Positions 6,689 through 10,656 of a stretch of DNA of 10,656 nucleotides are shown here, piece by piece (position 1 is the first letter of the stretch; each line of letters starts with the position of its first letter). The translations under genes were made by a program, and so were the position numbers. The notes under the pieces are model-generated. The model saw only the letters and a list, made by a program, of their open reading frames with translations. It searched no databases and was not told where the DNA came from. Origin of the DNA: DATAES01 sp036257895 (GTDB lineage Bacteria > Actinomycetota > Acidimicrobiia > Acidimicrobiales > JACDCH01); the NCBI GenBank assembly GCA_036257895.1, contig DATAES010000192.1, positions 1 to 10,656 on the forward strand, given 5' to 3'.

Positions 6689-6705
6689 TCATCCCGATCG
6701 GATGA
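6689..6705 (-). promoter_or_regulatory. Palindromic operator TCATCC-N5-GGATGA upstream of CMD copy 2 (candidate MalT-type box pair)
   Basis: TCATCC (6689-6694) and GGATGA (6700-6705) with spacer CGATC repeat the arrangement at 3892-3908. The centre is 80 bases from ATG 6617. Read toward the gene, both sites also continue with TG after GGATGA. A perfect 12-base constrained palindrome is expected far less than once per window by chance, so two copies before paralogous genes indicate a shared regulator. Confidence 0.65.
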
Positions 6706-6724
6706 CTGCACGAGCGCTCGTCGT

Positions 6725-6780
6725 GCGCGGATGAAGCGTCATCTCGCCGTGTGGGTTCGAACGCACCCCGTCATCCGCGC
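6725..6780. promoter_or_regulatory. Second GGATGA/TCATCC pair as a 10-bp spaced inverted repeat
   Basis: GCGCGGATGA (6725-6734) and TCATCCGCGC (6771-6780) are exact reverse complements 36 bases apart, and each contains the same hexamer as the CMD operators. The region lies in the 213-base divergent spacer between CMD copy 2 and the H1-like gene. It could be a second regulator site serving either direction or allow looping with 6689-6705. No convincing -10/-35 pair for the rightward operon was found. Confidence 0.45.
6751..6766. promoter_or_regulatory. Palindrome GTGNGTTCGAACNCAC
   Basis: A 16-base near-perfect palindrome (one mismatched pair) with perfect core GTTCGAAC, lying between the arms of the 6725/6771 inverted repeat and 64 bases before the H1-like start. 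It has the size of a homodimeric repressor site. No specific regulator can be named. Confidence 0.3.
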
Positions 6781-6830
6781 TATCGCCGCCTGATCGTCTA
6801 GGTGCGCTCGTCTGTGGGCAAACCCGGTGT

Positions 6831-7229
6831 ATGGCAAACAAGTCACAGCACGATGAATTCTTCGGTCTTCTCCGCAGGCGCGGTGTCCGGAAGAAGCTCG
6901 CCAAGCGGGTCGCAGGTCTCGAGGGCAACAGCCGTCGGGACGGCGCCAAGGGTGCAGCAACTGCAGAGAAGGCGGTGGAGGATCTGACCGAAGCTGCCGC
7001 TGACATCCGCCGGCGCGTGCTCCACAAGGATTCGAGACGCAGTCGCGGGGCTCGCAAGGCAGCGCAGACCCGTGCCCGCAACACCACCAAGCGCTCGACG
7101 AGCGCGAAGAAGGGCGCCCGGACCCGGGCAAGCGTCAGTCGCGCACGGACGCGGGCAAGCGCCAGCAACGCACGGACGCGCGCAACCACCGGGCGCGCGC
7201 GGGCGCGGGCGAGCAAAGCCCGTCGCTGA
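6831..7229 (+). CDS. Arg-rich histone H1-like protein with repeat tail
   Basis: A 132-residue, extremely basic protein. Residues 1-62 look like a compact, mixed-charge helical domain ('HDEFFGLLRRRGVRKKLAK', 'GNSRRDGAKGAA', 'AVEDLTEAAADIRRRV'). Residues 65-132 are a low-complexity tail of Arg, Ala, Ser, Thr and Lys ending in four 9-residue repeats of RTRAS-like sequence. It has no HU/IHF fold, so it is not HupB despite the tail. Such tails bind nucleic acid by charge, and a nucleoid-associated or RNA-binding role is inferred. The ATG at 6831 has no clear Shine-Dalgarno. It heads a probable operon: the DUF1360 gene begins 1 base after its stop. Confidence 0.7.
   Translation: MANKSQHDEFFGLLRRRGVRKKLAKRVAGLEGNSRRDGAKGAATAEKAVEDLTEAAADIRRRVLHKDSRRSRGARKAAQTRARNTTKRSTSAKKGARTRASVSRARTRASASNARTRATTGRARARASKARR
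7119..7226 (+). repeat. 27-bp tandem repeat (4 units) in the H1-like tail
   Basis: Units at 7119-7145, 7146-7172, 7173-7199 and 7200-7226 encode RTRASVSRA, RTRASASNA, RTRATTGRA and RARASKARR. The first three share most bases at DNA level (CGGAC(C/G)CG(G/C)GCAA at the unit start) and the fourth has diverged. The repeat is in frame with a period of 9 codons, so copy number can change without breaking the gene. Confidence 0.8.
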
Positions 7230-7230
7230 C

Positions 7231-7752
7231 ATGCACGGGCTCGCCGATGCCTTGGTCGAGGAACGCGAGAAGTACGCCCAGGGCGAGCCTCGTCCCCTCG
7301 GAAGCTACGCAGTGCTCGTAGCGGTGTACTCGACCATGGCCGGCGGGCTCGCGCTCGTGGTACGGCGCCGCCGCAAACGCGGCACCGTCGAACTTCCTGA
7401 AGGGATCCCGTGGCAGGATCTGGCGCTCCTCGGCGTCGCCACCCATCGGCTGAGTCGTCTCATCGCCAAGGACTCGGTGACTGCTGTCGTCCGAGCGCCA
7501 TTCACCCGGTTCAAGGAACCGGCCGGAGACGGCGAGGTCAATGAAGACGTGCGCGGAACGGGCGCCCGTCATGCGGTGGGCGAGTTGTTGACTTGCCCGT
7601 TCTGCATTGCGCAGTGGATCGCGACCGCGTTCGCGTTCGGGCTGGTGCTCGCGCCGCGCGCGACCCGCTTCGTGGCCGCGACCTTGGCGGCGGTGACGAC
7701 CAGCGACTGGCTGCAGTTTGCACACAGCACGTTGCAGAAGGCCGAGGAATGA
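7231..7752 (+). CDS. DUF1360-family membrane protein
   Basis: A 173-residue protein with hydrophobic segments at about 26-44, 126-142 and 145-160 and a weaker one near 62-75. The family hallmarks are visible: 'THRLSRLIAKDSVT' (71-84), 'RAPFTRF' (88-94), 'RGTG' (108-111), 'GELLTCPFCIAQW' (117-129) with a CPxC pair, and 'APRATRF' (141-147). DUF1360 proteins are small membrane proteins of unknown function; the Cys pair could bind metal or form a disulfide. Upstream ATG codons in the same frame overlap the H1-like gene, so ATG 7231, 1 base after the preceding stop, is chosen. With no Shine-Dalgarno of its own, translation probably couples to the gene before it. Confidence 0.82.
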   Translation: MHGLADALVEEREKYAQGEPRPLGSYAVLVAVYSTMAGGLALVVRRRRKRGTVELPEGIPWQDLALLGVATHRLSRLIAKDSVTAVVRAPFTRFKEPAGDGEVNEDVRGTGARHAVGELLTCPFCIAQWIATAFAFGLVLAPRATRFVAATLAAVTTSDWLQFAHSTLQKAEE

Positions 7753-7756
7753 TTCC

Positions 7757-8710
7757 GTGAGTGTGGTCGTCATCACCGGTGGCTCCGCAGGAGTCGGTCG
7801 CGCGACAGCGGAGTACTTCGCTGCCAGGGGATGGGACGTCGCCATCGTGGCACGCGGCCAAGACGGCATCGATGCCACCGTCAAGGAGGTGACGCGCCTC
7901 GGACCGCGCGCTTTGGGTGTCGCGACTGACATCGCTTCGGCTGGCGACGTCGAGGAAGCCGCCGAGCGAATCGAGTCCGAGCTCGGTCACATCGACGTCT
8001 GGGTGAACAACGCGATGACAACGGTGTTCGCGCCACTCGAGGACATCGAACCCGACGAGTTCAAGCGAGCCACGGAGGTGACCTACCTCGGCTGCGTCTA
8101 CGGCACGAAGGCGGCGCTGAGTCGAATGCGACCACGTGACCGGGGGGTCATCGTGCAAGTTGGATCCGCGCTCGCCTATCGCGGCATCCCGTTGCAGTCG
8201 GCGTATTGCGGCGCGAAGCACGCGATCCGCGGGTTCACTGATTCGCTGCGAACCGAATTGCGCCACCAGGGCAGCCAGGTCCGTGTGACGACCGTGCACC
8301 TCCCCGCGCTGAACACGCCCCAGTTCGGCTGGTGCCGCTCGAAGCTGCCCAACCACCCGCAGCCCGTCCCACCGATCTACCAACCGGAACTCGCCGCCCG
8401 CGCCATCTGGTGGAGCGCGCACCACCGGCGCCGGGAGGTCTGGCTCGGCTCGACGACCACAGCGACGATCGTCGGCAACCTCTTCGTGCCCGGACTGTTC
8501 GACCGCTATCTCGGGCGTACGGGCGTGCGGTCGCAGCAGACCGGCGAATCGATCGGCCCTCGTCCAGACGACCTCTTTGCGCCGGTGGACGGCGACCACG
8601 GTTCACACGGGGTGTTCGACAAGCAGGCCAAGTCGAAACCCTTCCGACCGTGGGTGCGGCTGGTAACTGCCGTCGCGCATCCTTGGGACGTCGTCGACCG
8701 GCGCAGCTGA
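7757..8710 (+). CDS. Short-chain dehydrogenase/reductase (SDR), classical type with extended C-terminus
   Basis: A 317-residue NAD(P)-dependent oxidoreductase. Cofactor motif TGGSAGVG (7-14); R33 after the second strand ('VARG') suggests NADP; D58 ('ATDIA'); NNA motif at 84-86; catalytic S137, Y150 and K154 ('SAYCGAK'). Classical SDRs are about 250 residues. Here about 70 extra residues follow, including 'YLGRTGVRSQQT' and 'HGVFDKQAKS', a tail remembered from a group of actinobacterial and proteobacterial SDRs of unknown substrate. GTG 7757 starts directly before the first strand of the Rossmann fold, 4 bases after the DUF1360 stop, with GAGGA 8 bases upstream. It is followed after 13 bases by the GH13 gene, consistent with one transcript. 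Confidence 0.88.
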   Translation: MSVVVITGGSAGVGRATAEYFAARGWDVAIVARGQDGIDATVKEVTRLGPRALGVATDIASAGDVEEAAERIESELGHIDVWVNNAMTTVFAPLEDIEPDEFKRATEVTYLGCVYGTKAALSRMRPRDRGVIVQVGSALAYRGIPLQSAYCGAKHAIRGFTDSLRTELRHQGSQVRVTTVHLPALNTPQFGWCRSKLPNHPQPVPPIYQPELAARAIWWSAHHRRREVWLGSTTTATIVGNLFVPGLFDRYLGRTGVRSQQTGESIGPRPDDLFAPVDGDHGSHGVFDKQAKSKPFRPWVRLVTAVAHPWDVVDRRS

Positions 8711-8723
8711 CAGGCGTCGCGGC

Positions 8724-10352
8724 ATGGAAGAGCACTGGTTCAAGCAGGCCATCATCTACTGCCTCGACGTCGACACGTTTCAGGACTCGAACGGCGATGG
8801 CATCGGTGACCTGGTCGGGCTGACGCGCCGGCTCGACTACCTCGCCCGCCTCGGTGTGACGTGCCTTTGGCTAAATCCTGTGCACCCGACGCCGAACCGT
8901 GACGATGGCTACGACGTCACCGACTTCTACGGCGTCGACCCGCGGCTCGGCACACTCGGCGACTTCGTCGAACTCGTCCATCAAGCCGCCAACCGTGGTC
9001 AGCGGGTGATCATCGATCTTGTCGTCAACCACACTTCTGACGAGCACCCGTGGTTCCAGAGCGCGCGCTCCTCACCCGAGTCACCACATCGTGACTGGTA
9101 CGTATGGTCGGCGTCGGAACCCGTCGGCATCGACGACGGCGTCGTGTTTCCTGGCAAGCAGAAGACGACCTGGACATATGACGACACGGCCGGTGCCTGG
9201 TACCACCACCGGTTCTACGACTTCCAGCCAGACCTGAACTGGTCCAACCCCGACGTGCGCGCCGAGGTCGGCAAGATCGTCGCCTTCTGGTTGCAGCTCG
9301 GCGTGGCCGGCTTCCGTCTCGATGCCGCGCCGTTCGTGATCGAAGACGTGCACCCCGACCAGAGCGAGTTCCGCCGCGAGTATTCGTGGCTCGATGAGTT
9401 GTCCGCTGCGGCGAGCTGGCACAAGGGCGACGCCATTCTGCTGGCGGAGGCGAACGTCAAGGAGAAGGAGCTCGACGAGTTCTTCGGCGATGGCCGCCGC
9501 GTATCCATGCTGTTCAACTTCCTGTTGAACCAGCGGCTGTTCCTGTCCTTGGCACGCGGCTCGGCCGCGCCGTTGCGTGAAGCACTCGCTGCGATGATGG
9601 CCCTCCCGGATCAGTGCACCTGGGCGACCTTCCTGCGCAACCACGACGAGGTCGATCTCTCGGGCCTGAGCGAGTCAGAGCGACAGGAATGCTTCGACGC
9701 GTTCGGCCCGAAGCCCGAGATGCAATTGTACGGTCGCGGCATCCGGCGGCGGCTCGCACCGATGCTTGGCGACGACCGCAGACAGATCGAGCTCGCTTAC
9801 GCCTTGCAAGTGTCACTACCGGGAACACCGGTGTTGCGCTACGGAGAAGAGATCGGCATGGGCGACGACCTCGACCAGCCAGAGCGCTACTCGATCCGCA
9901 CGCCCATGCAATGGTCGTGGGCCGACAACGCCGGCTTTTCGACGTGCAAGCCGAAACAACTCGTACGCCCGATCGCCACCGGCGACATCGGCGGCTACGA
10001 GACCACCAACGTCGACGCCGAACGCGCCGACGAGAACTCACTGCTGGCCTGGTTCGAGCGCATGCTGCGCACACTGCGCGAGTGTCCGGAGTTCGGTGCC
10101 GCATCGTGGGAAGTGCTCGACGGGGGCGACCCGCGAGTTCTCGCCATGCTCTACTCGCAGCCCACAGGACAGCTCCTGGCCATCAGCAACCTCGGTCCTC
10201 GCAAGTGCGAGATCGACCTTGCCAGCGAACTACCGGACGACATCACCCTCGTCGAGATGTTCTCCGACCGGCACTACGACCAGGACACCGGGCTCGACGC
10301 GCTCTCACTCGCGGGACACGGTTACCGATGGCTCCGCCTCGTCGAGCAGTAG
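8724..10352 (+). CDS. GH13 alpha-glucan enzyme, trehalose synthase (TreS)-like
   Basis: A 542-residue (beta/alpha)8 glycoside hydrolase family 13 enzyme. 'DSNGDGIGDL' (21-30) is the calcium-loop motif. Region I is 'DLVVNH' (98-103), region II 'GFRLDA' (196-201) with nucleophile D200, region III 'AEAN' (241-244) with acid/base E242, and region IV 'RNHDE' (305-309) with D308. 'GIRRRLAPML' (339-348), 'GTPVLRYGEEIGMGD' (367-381) and 'RTPMQW' (392-397) are strongly TreS-like. A C-terminal beta domain spans about 460-542. TreS interconverts maltose and trehalose; relatives hydrolyse or transfer alpha-glucosyl groups. With no signal peptide it is cytosolic. The start 'IYCLDVDTF' differs from classical TreS ('IYQLHVRSF'), so a related but distinct specificity is possible. 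All catalytic residues are intact. ATG 8724 has only a weak AGG upstream. It is the last gene of the probable four-gene operon. Confidence 0.85.
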   Translation: MEEHWFKQAIIYCLDVDTFQDSNGDGIGDLVGLTRRLDYLARLGVTCLWLNPVHPTPNRDDGYDVTDFYGVDPRLGTLGDFVELVHQAANRGQRVIIDLVVNHTSDEHPWFQSARSSPESPHRDWYVWSASEPVGIDDGVVFPGKQKTTWTYDDTAGAWYHHRFYDFQPDLNWSNPDVRAEVGKIVAFWLQLGVAGFRLDAAPFVIEDVHPDQSEFRREYSWLDELSAAASWHKGDAILLAEANVKEKELDEFFGDGRRVSMLFNFLLNQRLFLSLARGSAAPLREALAAMMALPDQCTWATFLRNHDEVDLSGLSESERQECFDAFGPKPEMQLYGRGIRRRLAPMLGDDRRQIELAYALQVSLPGTPVLRYGEEIGMGDDLDQPERYSIRTPMQWSWADNAGFSTCKPKQLVRPIATGDIGGYETTNVDAERADENSLLAWFERMLRTLRECPEFGAASWEVLDGGDPRVLAMLYSQPTGQLLAISNLGPRKCEIDLASELPDDITLVEMFSDRHYDQDTGLDALSLAGHGYRWLRLVEQ

Positions 10353-10366
10353 CTGGCAGTGCCAGC
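10352..10366. terminator. Small hairpin after the GH13 gene
   Basis: GCTGGC-AGT-GCCAGC is a perfect 6-bp stem with a 3-base loop, starting at the last base of the GH13 stop codon, in the 55-base gap between convergent genes. There is no T-tract, so it is a weak terminator candidate. Confidence 0.4.
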
Positions 10367-10407
10367 CTCCTAGCCGAAGCGACCCATGACGTAGTTCACG
10401 ATCCGGA

Positions 10408-10656
10408 TCAGTGCGGGCGTTGAACCTCTGGTCCTTGGGGCATTGCTCGTCGATCACGCCAACTGATCGAGTCCGCCGTCAGCTCCGCCTCCAGCGCCGC
10501 AAACCGGCTACGAAGATATTCGAGTCCGTCGGCGTGAAGCCCAGCCGCGGCGTTCTTCGTGTCACGGAGAATCGCCGACGATTCCTGTTCGGCCCGTCGG
10601 ACCAAGTCATCTGCGTCGGCCCGGGCAGCCGCGAGCAGCTCTTCGGCGCAGCGATG
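10408..10656 (-). CDS. C-terminal part of a coiled-coil protein (truncated by window edge)
   Basis: The frame is open from the right edge to TGA at 10408-10410 and gives 82 residues. The first 60 are Ala/Glu/Arg/Asp-rich with heptad-like spacing of Leu and Ala ('AEELLAAARADADDLVRRAE', later 'RSRFAALEAELTA') and would form a long amphipathic helix. The tail is short and basic. Such ends occur in DivIVA-like and other coiled-coil proteins, but the diagnostic N-terminus is missing and no family is assigned. The only start-type codon near the edge (TTG 10605) falls inside the helix, so the gene very probably continues beyond the window. It converges on the GH13 gene. Confidence 0.55.
   Translation of the reverse strand, partial: HRCAEELLAAARADADDLVRRAEQESSAILRDTKNAAAGLHADGLEYLRSRFAALEAELTADSISWRDRRAMPQGPEVQRPH

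Noticed and set aside
6751..6766. LexA/SOS box or tRNA T-arm (GTTCGAAC)
   Set aside because: The actinobacterial SOS box is GAAC-N4-GTTC, the opposite half-site order, and no cloverleaf arms can be drawn around the site.
1..10656. Mobile elements, prophage, CRISPR arrays, toxin-antitoxin or defence genes
   Set aside because: No transposase, integrase, terminal repeats, regularly spaced repeats or known defence domains were seen. The only tandem repeat is the in-frame one in the H1-like gene.

Overview
The window is about 10.7 kb of very GC-rich DNA with dense, short-spaced genes, GTG and TTG starts and strong G/C third-position bias. Families such as DUF7144 and DUF1360, and the Arg-rich H1-like protein, point to a high-GC actinobacterium (Acidimicrobiia or Thermoleophilia would fit; the exact group cannot be fixed by eye). 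There is no phage, IS, CRISPR, tRNA or rRNA signal. It reads as ordinary chromosome with one notable regulatory locus.

Layout. Left edge (+): the last 58 codons of a TIM-barrel-like, glycoside-hydrolase-like protein, then a ThDP-dependent 2-oxoacid decarboxylase of the benzoylformate decarboxylase family (211-1875) with a substituted substrate pocket. A 16-bp perfect hairpin (1882-1925) separates it from a convergent LuxR-HTH/class III cyclase-like fusion (1928-2977, -) whose cyclase half has lost key residues. A divergent DUF7144 membrane protein follows (3046-3450, +).

Centre (-): two small carboxymuconolactone decarboxylase (CMD)-fold paralogues (3458-3820 and 6270-6617) flank a 750-residue MalT-type LuxR/STAND activator (3925-6177). 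Both CMD genes carry the same 17-bp palindrome, TCATCC-N5-GGATGA, centred 80 bp upstream of the start codon. The half-site GGATGA equals the core of the E. coli MalT box (GGA-T/G-GA). This suggests a self-contained regulon: a MalT-like signal-ATPase controlling two catalytically atypical CMD proteins. It is the most interesting part of the window.

Right (+): a compact probable operon of four genes with gaps of 1, 4 and 13 bp: an Arg-rich histone-H1-like protein with a 27-bp tandem repeat, a DUF1360 membrane protein, a short-chain dehydrogenase, and a GH13 trehalose synthase-like enzyme. More GGATGA/TCATCC copies lie in its promoter region, so the MalT-like protein may also reach this operon. 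The window ends in the C-terminus of a coiled-coil protein on the - strand.

All assignments come from reading motifs and remembered family consensus; no database search was possible.
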